From Maribacter aestuarii (GTDB lineage: Bacteria; Bacteroidota; Bacteroidia; Flavobacteriales; Flavobacteriaceae), in contig NZ_CP107031.2 of the NCBI RefSeq assembly GCF_027474845.2, positions 1,626,501-1,690,500 on the forward strand: 64,000 bases of DNA. The letters are read 5' to 3'. The position numbers and the translations under genes are program-made. The notes under the pieces were generated by a model. That model did not search any database, was not told the DNA's origin, and saw only the letters and a program-made list of their open reading frames with translations. Position 1 is the stretch's first letter. Every line of letters starts with the position of its first letter. This document shows, one piece after another, positions 19,507 to 28,078 of the stretch.

Positions 19507-20631
19507 TTAACTTCCAGAGCCGAATAGATTGGCCAATTGTCTACCAACAGTAGTGCCTATGGCAACGCCCATTCCCCCGAGCCGAACACCACATGCCGTA
19601 TTATCGGATAACCGCTTTATTATGGGTTTTTTATGCTTGCCAACGCCCATGATACCGCTCCAACCATAGTCGATTTCAAATGGTGTGTCGGGAAGGATGA
19701 CGGTTTTCAGGAGTTCATGTAGTTTTTTCCGAACTAGCTCGGTTTCGCCGAATTGCGTGGTTTCCTCGGTTTTAAAATCCAGGTTCCTACCACCTCCAAA
19801 AAGAATTCGGTTTTCGATATTCCTAAAATAATAGTAGCCTTCTTGCAAATGAAAGGTCCCTTTTATCTGAAGGTTTTCGATTGGTTTGGTGATAATGACT
19901 TGCGCCCGTGCCGGTTTAATTTTCTCGTTCAACAATTTGTTGGCAAAGCCATTAGTAGCTATGAGTAGTTTATTGGTTCGAAACTCGAATTGATCGGTCT
20001 TAACTTCAACCCCATCCGATTTATCCTCATAGGATTCCACCGTTACCGAATTAAGAATGATGATGCCCGATGCCATAGCCAATTGCAATAAGGAATACAT
20101 CATCTTTCCCGTGTCCAGTTGACCTTCAAACACATGGGAGATATAGTTTTGCTCAATCCCTTTAAAACCAAAATGGTTGGGGATTTTTCTAAAAACATTA
20201 TCCTTAAAAACAGGTTGCAATAAAGCATTAGCCACCTCCAGATTCTCTAAACAATTTTGGTACAGCTCTTGGTCCTCCGCCAGAAAAAGCTCGTGCCCTC
20301 CGTGTAACTGAAAATCGATTGCTCTATCGCTCAATAACTTTCTCAAGGCTGCCATCCCATCCCAGCGTTGCTGCACCAATTCCACGACCTCCTCCTCGGT
20401 ATGTGTCTTTAGATCGGACAGCACTTCGGAAATACTTCCAAAACAGGCAAAGCCTGCATTTTTCGTACTTGCTCCCTGCGGTAGAACGCCTTTTTCCAAA
20501 ACCAAAATTTTAGCCTTTGGATACAAGGTCCGTAATTGCAAGGCACAATTGAGGCCTACAATTCCACTGCCAATAACCGTAAAATCGATATTGGAGAGCC
20601 AAGATTTGTATTCCCAGTAGCTAAGGTTCAT
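19507..20631 (-). CDS. FAD-dependent oxidoreductase, DAO/glycine oxidase-like
   Basis: A 374-residue flavoprotein of the D-amino-acid-oxidase fold. The FAD-binding VIGSGIVGLNCALQLR (residues 19-34) is a canonical GxGxxG beta-alpha-beta site, preceded by a tryptophan-rich leader SYWEYKSWL. A cysteine-containing NAGFACFGS stretch near residue 62 and the C-terminal DYGWSGIMGVGKHKKPII and GVRLGGMGVAIG blocks are typical. Relatives oxidise secondary or primary amines of small amino acids; the substrate is not evident from the neighbours. Confidence 0.88.
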   Translation of the reverse strand: MNLSYWEYKSWLSNIDFTVIGSGIVGLNCALQLRTLYPKAKILVLEKGVLPQGASTKNAGFACFGSISEVLSDLKTHTEEEVVELVQQRWDGMAALRKLLSDRAIDFQLHGGHELFLAEDQELYQNCLENLEVANALLQPVFKDNVFRKIPNHFGFKGIEQNYISHVFEGQLDTGKMMYSLLQLAMASGIIILNSVTVESYEDKSDGVEVKTDQFEFRTNKLLIATNGFANKLLNEKIKPARAQVIITKPIENLQIKGTFHLQEGYYYFRNIENRILFGGGRNLDFKTEETTQFGETELVRKKLHELLKTVILPDTPFEIDYGWSGIMGVGKHKKPIIKRLSDNTACGVRLGGMGVAIGTTVGRQLANLFGSGS

Positions 20632-20696
20632 AATAGAAGTTTATTTGAATTTTAATTGAAAAAGAAAAAGCCAGAGCCGTTGTCGCAGTGCATTGA

Positions 20697-21044
20697 TTAA
20701 TTGAACTTTTCTTTAATTGCAATTTCTACCCTATAAATTAGAGTAGTCGTAAGTACCAAGAGAATTACGATAGCTGCAAAAGCTTCTGTCAAGGACCCTG
20801 GTAAAAAAAAACCAATAAAACTGACTAATATGAAAATCGCACCCATGCGAATCATTTCTTTAGAGGAATATTCTTGTGCAAAATCACATCTTTCCTGATT
20901 TTTTTGAGACGCAGGAGTTCTATAACCATACCAATTATTGATTTTTTTAGGTGGAAAATTCTGAAAAAGCCAACCGCCTAGAGTAAAAATTATTCCACAA
21001 ACAATGCAGACTATAAAAAATGGGCTTAAAACCAATGAATTCAT
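20697..21044 (-). CDS. SdpI family membrane protein
   Basis: With the ATG at 21044 the protein has 115 residues and three hydrophobic segments (about 3-24, 61-80, 84-102). The motif PPKKINNWYGYRTPAS after the first segment is the SdpI hallmark. The founding member protects Bacillus from its own SdpC toxin, but many copies exist without a toxin gene, and none is seen here. The longer frame to 21089 only adds a poor N-terminus. Confidence 0.8.
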   Translation of the reverse strand: MNSLVLSPFFIVCIVCGIIFTLGGWLFQNFPPKKINNWYGYRTPASQKNQERCDFAQEYSSKEMIRMGAIFILVSFIGFFLPGSLTEAFAAIVILLVLTTTLIYRVEIAIKEKFN

Positions 21045-21220
21045 GAAAAAGTCAGGTTGATAGTTCCAGTTTAATTTAATGCAAAACAACGTCTCGGCTA
21101 TGATTTTAGCTTGGGAAATCCGCTAGGATTTTTCAAGATAGGAATCAGCTGGTTTAAAGTTACCGTTTTTCATGTTAGGAGAGAGTTAGAGCTGAATTAT
21201 AGCCAAAGTCATGTTACGTA

Positions 21221-22144
21221 TTATTTTTCCATAAGCCATTTAACTGCTTTTTCTTCAGGTTTGGTGGTATAAATATCCGGTTCTATAGGCCCACCATATA
21301 TAGTTTTTGTCCTATCAACGAATATTGATGTTGTTAAAATAAGTTTGGCACCGTCACTCAAAGGATGAATTGAATTCCCAGTTGTCAGTCCATGTGTAAA
21401 TTCTCCAAAAAACTGGGTTTTAGGAAATTCTTTAAACGCTATTGCTATTGCCTCGCCTGAACTAGCCGTCTTACGTCCGATTAATACCGCAATTTTGTCG
21501 TAATCAGTATTATTTAAAACATACGAATCTTCAATTTCAAGATGTTTGGTTTTACCTTCATAAACTGCATTATTAGAATATCTCCATTCGTAAAATTTAT
21601 TTTCGGAATCTAAAAAGTAGCCAGAAATCCCATCCCCTAAAATTGGGGACAAACCTAAATACATCGGCCACATGTTCCCACCCGTATTTTCGGTCAAATC
21701 AATAATCCAGCTTTTAATCTCTTTCTTGTCCAGTTTTTTAATTTGTTTTTGGATTGATTCTGCAAAATTATTTGGCAAACTGTCACTGCCCATGAATGCA
21801 GGTATTTTCAAATATGCAATTTGTTTGTTTATGATTTTATATTCAACAATCGGCAAGTTTTCATGGGCTTGCCTCATTTTTGTTCTAAGTTGTTCGGTCA
21901 ACAAAAAACTATGATTATCTCCTAGCTCCCTTAAAATTTTTTCAATTATTGGATAAGTTTCTTCAATTGATTCTTTTCCTTTCATTTCGGCAAGAGCTGA
22001 TGTTCTTAACTCTTTCCAGTCGATTTCCTTCTTTTTTATTGAATTCTCCTCCATTATATCTATTGCTGTGTTTAGATAAGAAAGTGCCTTGCTCCCACAT
22101 GAAAACAAAAGTAAGGTTGAAATTACGACCAGGGCTTTTTTCAT
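21221..22144 (-). CDS. S41 family peptidase, lipoprotein
   Basis: A 307-residue C-terminal-processing-type serine protease with start at 22144 so that MKKALVVISTLLLFSC forms a lipoprotein signal. The catalytic serine motif is GRKTASSGEAIAIAF near residue 230, following the family strand block IDLTENTGGNMWPMY near 145-160. A PDZ domain is not evident. It is therefore a small member closer to the tricorn/IRBP-like core than to CtpA. It is AT-rich like SdpI next to it. Targets are unknown. Confidence 0.85.
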   Translation of the reverse strand: MKKALVVISTLLLFSCGSKALSYLNTAIDIMEENSIKKKEIDWKELRTSALAEMKGKESIEETYPIIEKILRELGDNHSFLLTEQLRTKMRQAHENLPIVEYKIINKQIAYLKIPAFMGSDSLPNNFAESIQKQIKKLDKKEIKSWIIDLTENTGGNMWPMYLGLSPILGDGISGYFLDSENKFYEWRYSNNAVYEGKTKHLEIEDSYVLNNTDYDKIAVLIGRKTASSGEAIAIAFKEFPKTQFFGEFTHGLTTGNSIHPLSDGAKLILTTSIFVDRTKTIYGGPIEPDIYTTKPEEKAVKWLMEK

Positions 22145-22262
22145 ATGCAACATTACAAATGAATATCATCATTAATACTATCCAACTTAAAGACTAAAAT
22201 AATAAAACCCTTGGGCAACAAGAGCCTTCATTTTATTCTTTAGCTAATACAAAAGAAACCAA

Positions 22263-22292
22263 TAAAAAAACTCCGATAGCGTTTATCGGAGT
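22263..22292 (-). terminator. Rho-independent terminator after accC
   Basis: ACTCCGATA at 22270-22278 pairs with TATCGGAGT at 22284-22292 around a 5-base loop. On the minus strand the seven A at 22263-22269 are read as a U tract. Confidence 0.85.
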
Positions 22293-22298
22293 TTTGTT

Positions 22299-23651
22299 CT
22301 ATTCTTCTGGTTTTGGATCCATCTTAAAAGTGTCCATAAACGCCGTAGTATAATTCCCGGCCAAATAATCCGGATGATCCATTAACTGCCTGTGGAACGG
22401 AATTGTGGTCTTTATTCCCTCTATGACGAACTCGTCCAACGCACGTTTCATCTTATTAATGGCCTCTTCCCTTGTCTGCGCCGTTGTTATAAGCTTAGCA
22501 ATCATGGAATCGTAATTTGGTGGAATACTATAGCCACTGTACACATGAGTATCCATTCGTATTCCATGACCTCCAGGTGTATGAAGGGTAGTGATTTTCC
22601 CCGGGGAAGGCCTAAAATTATTATAAGGATCTTCCGCGTTAATCCTACATTCTATAGAGTGTAGTTTTGGCGTGTAGTTCTTCCCGGAAATGGGAACTCC
22701 TGCCGCCACCAATATTTGCTCTCGAATCAAATCGTAATCGATAACCTGTTCGGTGATGGGATGCTCTACCTGAATTCGGGTATTCATCTCCATAAAATAA
22801 AACTTTCGGTGCTTGTCCACCAAAAATTCTACGGTACCCGCTCCTTCGTACTTAATGTACTCGGCGGCTTTTACCGCAGCTTTCCCCATGGCATCACGGA
22901 GCTTGTCCGTCATAAAGGGTGAAGGTGTCTCCTCCGTCAATTTCTGGTGCCTGCGCTGTACGGAACAATCCCGTTCCGATAAATGACAGGCCTTTCCGTA
23001 TTGGTCCCCTACTACTTGGATTTCAATATGTCGTGGTTCCTCGATTAATTTCTCCATATACATACCTCCGTTGCCAAAAGCGGCCGTTGCCTCTTGGACG
23101 GCACTTTCAAAAAGCTCCTCCATTTTCTCCTCTTTCCATACGGCGCGCATTCCTTTTCCTCCACCACCTGCAGTGGCTTTAATCATAACGGGATACCCCA
23201 TTTTTGCGGCAATCTTCTTAGCATCGGCTACGTCTTTTAAAAGGCCTTCTGAACCTGGGACACAGGGTACGCCGGCAGCCTTCATTGTAGCTTTGGCGGT
23301 TGCCTTGTCGCCCATCTTGTCTATCTGGTCCCCGGAGGCTCCAATAAATTTTATCTCATGCTCGGCACAAATTCTGGAAAACCGTGCATTTTCCGAAAGA
23401 AAACCATAACCGGGATGTATGGCATCCGCATTGGTTATTTCCGCGGCAGCAATAATATTCGGGATTTTCAAGTAGGATTCACTACTGGCCGCCGGACCGA
23501 TACAAACCGCCTCGTCCGCAAAACGAACATGAAGGCTCTCCTCGTCCGCTTTGGAATAAACGGCAACCGTTTTGATGCCCATTTCCTTACACGTACGAAT
23601 GACGCGTAATGCTATTTCGCCCCTATTTGCTATTAATATTTTTTTGAACAT
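22299..23651 (-). CDS. accC: Acetyl-CoA carboxylase, biotin carboxylase subunit
   Basis: A 450-residue ATP-grasp enzyme that carboxylates biotin on AccB in the first step of fatty-acid synthesis. It shows the N-terminal [20 protein letters not shown], the glycine-rich ATP lid [12 protein letters not shown] near residues 159-170, and the metal/catalytic stretch [16 protein letters not shown] near 290. It ends the operon with accB and fabH and is followed by a terminator. Confidence 0.97.
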   Translation of the reverse strand: MFKKILIANRGEIALRVIRTCKEMGIKTVAVYSKADEESLHVRFADEAVCIGPAASSESYLKIPNIIAAAEITNADAIHPGYGFLSENARFSRICAEHEIKFIGASGDQIDKMGDKATAKATMKAAGVPCVPGSEGLLKDVADAKKIAAKMGYPVMIKATAGGGGKGMRAVWKEEKMEELFESAVQEATAAFGNGGMYMEKLIEEPRHIEIQVVGDQYGKACHLSERDCSVQRRHQKLTEETPSPFMTDKLRDAMGKAAVKAAEYIKYEGAGTVEFLVDKHRKFYFMEMNTRIQVEHPITEQVIDYDLIREQILVAAGVPISGKNYTPKLHSIECRINAEDPYNNFRPSPGKITTLHTPGGHGIRMDTHVYSGYSIPPNYDSMIAKLITTAQTREEAINKMKRALDEFVIEGIKTTIPFHRQLMDHPDYLAGNYTTAFMDTFKMDPKPEE

Positions 23652-23653
23652 AG

Positions 23654-23740
23654 TTTTTTAGTTTAAGAGTTTACGGTTTAGCAGTTTATAGGTTCAAATG
23701 CGCTGGATTCAAACGATAAACTTCAAACTTTAAACTTAAA
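23654..23740 (-). other. Imperfect palindrome between accB and accC
   Basis: The intercistronic stretch is built from repeated GTTTA-type words on one side (23654-23690) and their complements on the other (ATAAACTTCAAACTTTAAAC from 23716), so the transcript can fold into a long AU-rich hairpin. It could set the accB/accC ratio by processing or attenuation, but lacks a GC-rich stem typical of terminators. Confidence 0.4.
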
Positions 23741-23741
23741 A

Positions 23742-24230
23742 TTATGACGGATCCACCAAGAAAAGTGGCTGGTCAAATTCTACCGGTGAAGAATCGTCCA
23801 CCAATACCTTCACGATAGTACCGGAAACTTCCGATTCAATGTCATTGAACAATTTCATGGCTTCGATTACACAAAGTACGTCACCTGCGGAAATAGTGTC
23901 CCCAACTTCAACGAAGACTGGTTTGTCCGGAGATGGTTTTCTATAAAAAGTACCGATGATAGGTGATTTTATAGTAATGTACTTAGAGTCGTCCGAGGAA
24001 TCCTCCTTTGGGACGGATCCTGCAGCAGCAGCAGCTTCTGTTTGAACGGGAACCGGCTGTTGTGCCACCGGTGCCTGTGCCATTGGAATGGACTGTACAT
24101 AAGTGGTCTCATTGGTGCCAAGACTACCTGTACGGATGGTTATTTTAATTTCATCCGTTTCCAATTTTACTTCACTAGCTCCGGACTTCGCTACGAATTT
24201 AATCAGGCTTTGAATTTCTTTAATATCCAT
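23742..24230 (-). CDS. accB: Acetyl-CoA carboxylase biotin carboxyl carrier protein
   Basis: A 162-residue carrier with an N-terminal helical segment (DIKEIQSLIKFVAKSG), an Ala/Pro/Gln-rich flexible linker (residues about 48-75) and the biotinyl domain. The biotinylated lysine is K126 in the EAMKLF motif. It works with AccC next to it and the carboxyltransferase subunits, which are not in this window. Confidence 0.96.
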   Translation of the reverse strand: MDIKEIQSLIKFVAKSGASEVKLETDEIKITIRTGSLGTNETTYVQSIPMAQAPVAQQPVPVQTEAAAAAGSVPKEDSSDDSKYITIKSPIIGTFYRKPSPDKPVFVEVGDTISAGDVLCVIEAMKLFNDIESEVSGTIVKVLVDDSSPVEFDQPLFLVDPS

Positions 24231-24257
24231 AGTTTCAAATATGTATTAAGTAATGGT

Positions 24258-25259
24258 TTAATTTGCATTATAGGCCCATTTCAGATAGATGGAACCCCAA
24301 GTAAATCCGCCTCCAAAAGCGGCGAAAATTAGATTATCCCCTTTTTTAAGTTGACTTTCATAATCGTTCAACAAAAGTGGTAGGGTAGCCGAAGTAGTAT
24401 TACCATACCTCTGGATGTTCATCATTACCTTTCCTGCATCCAATCCCATACGCTTGGCGGTTGCGTCGATTATACGTTTATTGGCTTGATGCGGCACCAA
24501 CCAGGCAACATCATCGTCAGTCAAATTGTTCTTCTTCATCATGAGCTCAGCTACATGCGCCATGTTGGATACAGCGAACTTAAAAACAGATTTACCGTCT
24601 TGAAAGATAAAATGTTTTTTGTTTGTAACCGATTCTATCGTAGCTGGCATTAGTGAACCTCCTCCCTCCATTCCAAGAAATTGTCTTCCACTTCCGTCCG
24701 CTCGTAAATATTCATCCTGTAGCCCCAAGCCTTCGGTATTCGGCTCGAACAGTACAGCTCCAGCCCCATCCCCAAAAATGATGCAAGTTGTTCTATCCGT
24801 ATAATCAATAATGGAGGACATCTTGTCCGCTCCGATCAACAAAACCTTCTTATACCTTCCAGTTTCAATATATCCTGCGACGGTACTCATTCCAAAGAGG
24901 AAACTGGAACAAGCGGCCAATAGGTCATAGGCAAATGCATTTACCGCACCTATTTCAGAGGCCACAAAGGCCGCCGTGGATGCTACCATACTATCCGGAG
25001 TTGCCGTGGCAACCACCACTAGGTCTATTTCCTCAGGATTTAATTGGCGCTTTTCAATTAGTTGCGTTGCGGCTTTAATAGCCAAATAGGAACTACCTTC
25101 TCCTTCTTCTTTCTTTAATACCCTTCGTTCCTTAATTCCCGTCCTCGTTGTAATCCATTCATCATTAGTGTCCACCATTGCTTCAAGCATTTTATTGGTA
25201 AGGACGAATTGGGGAACATAGCCTCCTACAGCGGTAATAGCTGCCGTAATCTTGGTCAT
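24258..25259 (-). CDS. fabH: Beta-ketoacyl-ACP synthase III
   Basis: A 333-residue condensing enzyme that starts fatty-acid synthesis by joining acetyl- or branched acyl-CoA to malonyl-ACP. The triad is complete: C117 in LLAACSSF, H257 in VPHQANKRI and N287 in RYGNTTSAT. The N-terminal NDEWITTRTGIKERR block is typical. It sits 27 bases before accB and is separated from rpmF by a 235-base stretch including the rpmF terminator, so it probably has its own promoter. Confidence 0.96.
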   Translation of the reverse strand: MTKITAAITAVGGYVPQFVLTNKMLEAMVDTNDEWITTRTGIKERRVLKKEEGEGSSYLAIKAATQLIEKRQLNPEEIDLVVVATATPDSMVASTAAFVASEIGAVNAFAYDLLAACSSFLFGMSTVAGYIETGRYKKVLLIGADKMSSIIDYTDRTTCIIFGDGAGAVLFEPNTEGLGLQDEYLRADGSGRQFLGMEGGGSLMPATIESVTNKKHFIFQDGKSVFKFAVSNMAHVAELMMKKNNLTDDDVAWLVPHQANKRIIDATAKRMGLDAGKVMMNIQRYGNTTSATLPLLLNDYESQLKKGDNLIFAAFGGGFTWGSIYLKWAYNAN

Positions 25260-25439
25260 ATATCAGTAGTTCTTTGAGTAAAAACCTTTAAAAACACATC
25301 AAAAGTCGTGAAAAATAGTGATTTCCACAGACTTTTTGTTGAAAAACGGTCTTATTTAGCAAATTTAGTTAGAAATATAATATTTTGCTCCGGAGCTTGA
25401 TAGGGATACTATTAAAACCGAAATTTTGTCTTTGGACGA

Positions 25440-25473
25440 AAAAAAACTCCCTACTTCAATTGAAGTGGGAGTT
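25440..25473 (-). terminator. Rho-independent terminator after rpmF
   Basis: AACTCCC-T-ACTTCA pairs with TGAAGT-GGGAGTT (one bulged T) between 25445 and 25473, with an A run at 25440-25446 read as U on the minus strand. Confidence 0.85.
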
Positions 25474-25494
25474 ATATTTTTAGTAGAGCGGAAA

Positions 25495-25692
25495 CTAAGC
25501 TTCGACTTCTTCCGTTTTATCGACTAAAACCTGGCCTCTATAGTACAGTTTACCTTCATGCCAATGTGCTCTATGGTACAAATGCATTTCTCCTGTAGTG
25601 GAGTCTGTAGCCAAAGTTGGTGCAACTGCCTTATAATGTGTTCTTCTTTTGTCTCTCCTGGTTTTGGAAATTTTTCTTTTAGGATGTGCCAT
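25495..25692 (-). CDS. rpmF: 50S ribosomal protein L32
   Basis: A 65-residue basic protein with the canonical start [19 protein letters not shown]. The zinc-binding cysteine pairs of some L32 proteins are absent, as in other cysteine-free L32 versions. It lies 7 bases after the DUF177 gene, the usual pairing in bacteria. Confidence 0.97.
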   Translation of the reverse strand: MAHPKRKISKTRRDKRRTHYKAVAPTLATDSTTGEMHLYHRAHWHEGKLYYRGQVLVDKTEEVEA

Positions 25693-25699
25693 TTAAACC

Positions 25700-26230
25700 T
25701 TATTTATCCGTTAATAGTTTTTTTAATTCGTCCCATCGGGGATCGTTTCCTTCTTTATTATCCTTTTTTTCTTTTGGTTGTAGCTCTTCCAGCCTGTCCA
25801 GAACTTCCGACTTTAACGTCCCGTCTGCAATTCCTGGATGAACTCTTTTTAATGGAACCGCCAATACTAACATCTCATACACGAACTGTGCAATATTCAA
25901 TTGATGCTCACCGTGAGGAAGTATCAGAATTTCATCGTCCTCGTCATTGTACGAATCCCCAAATTTAACGATTAACCTAGAACATGAAGTTATAGGCTGG
26001 TCGTAGGGCTCACTTGTTATATCGCAGTCCACGTTTACAGTTCCGGCAGCATCAAAATCCAACTCCATAATTGTAGGGGTTTTGTTTAATATTACCTTAA
26101 CGGTAACGTCTACCGCATTAAACTCGTCATATCCAAAAGAATCAAAGAACGTATTATCTATGTTGTAACTAAACCCGTGTTTCCCTTGCTTTAATCCTGA
26201 GAAAGGAATATCAAACTCCTTTTGCTTCAT
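25700..26230 (-). CDS. DUF177 (YceD-like) protein
   Basis: A 176-residue protein of the DUF177/YceD family, which is linked to 23S rRNA maturation and is nearly always encoded just before rpmF. I chose ATG 26230 (MKQKEFDIPFSGLKQGKH) because the family N-terminus follows directly. Typical features are a beta-rich first half with DCDITSEPYDQPI near residue 77, where an ancestral CxxC is reduced to C-only, and an acidic DEDDEILILPHGEHQLNIAQ block. Confidence 0.88.
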   Translation of the reverse strand: MKQKEFDIPFSGLKQGKHGFSYNIDNTFFDSFGYDEFNAVDVTVKVILNKTPTIMELDFDAAGTVNVDCDITSEPYDQPITSCSRLIVKFGDSYNDEDDEILILPHGEHQLNIAQFVYEMLVLAVPLKRVHPGIADGTLKSEVLDRLEELQPKEKKDNKEGNDPRWDELKKLLTDK

Positions 26231-26355
26231 CACGTAACACACTTTATTAAAATGATTGCCTTAAAAGGCGGGTGCAAAGATACTATTATTTTAATAAAAC
26301 CCAATAGTTATCAACGATTTGTATGACGACTATTTCTCAGCACACACAACTTAGA

Positions 26356-27402
26356 TTAGCGCCTTACTTTTTGTTTCTTCAAGGGGTTCTCGGTTAGGGT
26401 TTGAAATTCCGTCCTATTTTTAAAAATACTTAATGCGGTAAATACCGCTTCCTTAAACGAGCTGTGGTCCGCAACCCCTTTTCCCGCTATCTCGTAGGCG
26501 GTTCCATGATCCGGCGAAGTCCTCACCTTGCTTAGACCCGCAGTAAAATTTACCCCCCGTCCAAAAGATAAGGTTTTGAAGGGTATAAGACCTTGATCGT
26601 GATAGGCAGCTAGGACCGCATCGAATTTTTTATAGGTATCGGACCCAAAAAAACTATCGGCCGGGTAGGGCCCATAAACTAAATGGCCAAGATTTGCCAT
26701 TTCCGCAATTACGGGTTTCAAAACCTCATCATCTTCTTTGCCGATAACACCATTATCTCCACTGTGTGGATTTATTCCTAACAACGCAATTTTAGGTCTG
26801 CGGATGCCAAAATCCATCATCAGGGATTTTTCAATACAATTGATCTTATCCCTTACCAATCTTGGAATAATGGCCGATGCTACATCTTTCACGGCTACAT
26901 GGTCTGTTAGCAATCCAACTTTTAGGGTATCTGTAACCATGAACATGAGGCTCTCGCCGTCCAATTCCTGGGCTAGATAATCTGTATGTCCCGGAAAATT
27001 AAACTCCTCCGATTGGACGTTGTTTTTGTTTATGGGCGCCGTTACTAAGACATCGATAGCCCCATTTTTTAGCGCTTCGGTAGCCGCCGTCAAAGATTTA
27101 ATCGCATAACGGCCGGACTCCTCTGTTGCTTCCCCAAATTGAATGTTCGGCACTTCTTTCCAGACATTAACAATGTTCACTTTGCCGTCAATCGCCTTGG
27201 AGGCCTCTTGGACACCATTAAAAGCAATGTTGACGTTCAACGCTTTCATTTGGTGCGAAATGGTCTTGTTGGAGGCAAAAATTACAGGCGTGCAAAAGTC
27301 CAGCATCCTACTATCCTCAAAAGTTTTTAACGCCACTTCACAACCTATGCCGTTTAAATCCCCTATGGAAATGCCCAACTTAATCTTACCTTTTTCCTCC
27401 AT
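26356..27402 (-). CDS. pdxA: 4-hydroxythreonine-4-phosphate dehydrogenase
   Basis: A 348-residue NAD- and metal-dependent enzyme of the DXP-dependent pyridoxal-phosphate pathway. Recognisable blocks are the N-terminal LGISIGDLNGIGCEVAL, the metal histidines in LLTDHVAVKDV and AAYHDQGLIPFKTL, and the C-terminal VRTSPDHGTAYEIAGKG. Length is slightly above the usual 330 because of a basic C-terminal tail. It is divergent from ribE with only 59 bases between. Confidence 0.96.
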   Translation of the reverse strand: MEEKGKIKLGISIGDLNGIGCEVALKTFEDSRMLDFCTPVIFASNKTISHQMKALNVNIAFNGVQEASKAIDGKVNIVNVWKEVPNIQFGEATEESGRYAIKSLTAATEALKNGAIDVLVTAPINKNNVQSEEFNFPGHTDYLAQELDGESLMFMVTDTLKVGLLTDHVAVKDVASAIIPRLVRDKINCIEKSLMMDFGIRRPKIALLGINPHSGDNGVIGKEDDEVLKPVIAEMANLGHLVYGPYPADSFFGSDTYKKFDAVLAAYHDQGLIPFKTLSFGRGVNFTAGLSKVRTSPDHGTAYEIAGKGVADHSSFKEAVFTALSIFKNRTEFQTLTENPLKKQKVRR

Positions 27403-27411
27403 GATAATCTT

Positions 27412-27419
27412 TACCTTTG
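27412..27419 (+). promoter_or_regulatory. Promoter -7 box of ribE
   Basis: TACCTTTG matches the Bacteroidota TAnnTTTG box and lies 42 bases before the ribE ATG. No clear TTG is found at the upstream position. Confidence 0.5.
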
Positions 27420-27461
27420 TAAACCAATTCAGTCCACAAAACTACTTAATAAAAACGATAC

Positions 27462-28052
27462 ATGTTTACCGGTATAATTGAAACCTTAGGAGAAGTCGTT
27501 GGTTTGGTTCACGATGCCAGCAATCTTCATATCACCATAAAATCCGACCTCTCAACCGAATTAAAAATTGACCAGAGTGTTGCACATAACGGCGTTTGCC
27601 TTACGGTAGTTTCTTTGGCCGACGATAACTATACCGTAACGGCCATTGCGGAAACATTAGAAAAAACGAACCTGAACCTGCTTGCGGTCGGGGACACCAT
27701 AAATCTGGAGCGCGCCATGATTTTAGGGTCTCGTTTGGACGGACACATCGTACAGGGCCATGTGGACCAAACGGGCACTTGCATCCATATTGAGGAAAAA
27801 GACGGAAGTTGGTTCTTTTCTTTTAAATATGACGCCGATAAGGGGAATCCGACCATTGAGAAAGGCTCCATAACCATTGATGGCACCAGTCTTACTGTGG
27901 TGGATTCGGGAATAGACTCTTTTAGCGTGGCCATCATTCCTTATACCTATGAACATACGCGTTTCAACACCTATGAAGAGGGTACGGTTGTTAATTTGGA
28001 GTTTGATGTCATCGGAAAATATGTGGCGAAGCTTTTAGCTGCTAGGCAGTAG
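27462..28052 (+). CDS. ribE: Riboflavin synthase, alpha subunit
   Basis: A 196-residue enzyme converting two molecules of 6,7-dimethyl-8-ribityllumazine to riboflavin. The N-terminal MFTGIIETLGEV is diagnostic, and two lumazine-binding repeats are visible: the first with VAHNGVCLTV near residues 40-49, the second with GSITIDGTSLTVVDSG near 132-147. The intergenic region is too short to hold an FMN riboswitch. Confidence 0.96.
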   Translation: MFTGIIETLGEVVGLVHDASNLHITIKSDLSTELKIDQSVAHNGVCLTVVSLADDNYTVTAIAETLEKTNLNLLAVGDTINLERAMILGSRLDGHIVQGHVDQTGTCIHIEEKDGSWFFSFKYDADKGNPTIEKGSITIDGTSLTVVDSGIDSFSVAIIPYTYEHTRFNTYEEGTVVNLEFDVIGKYVAKLLAARQ

Positions 28053-28078
28053 ATAGTTATAAGGGTATCCTAACAGGT

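Noticed and set aside
20697..21044. SdpI toxin-immunity module
   Set aside because: No SdpC-like toxin or SdpR-like regulator lies next to it; the S41 protease neighbour does not fit.
27403..27461. FMN riboswitch before ribE
   Set aside because: The 59-base gap is far too short and lacks the conserved riboswitch core.
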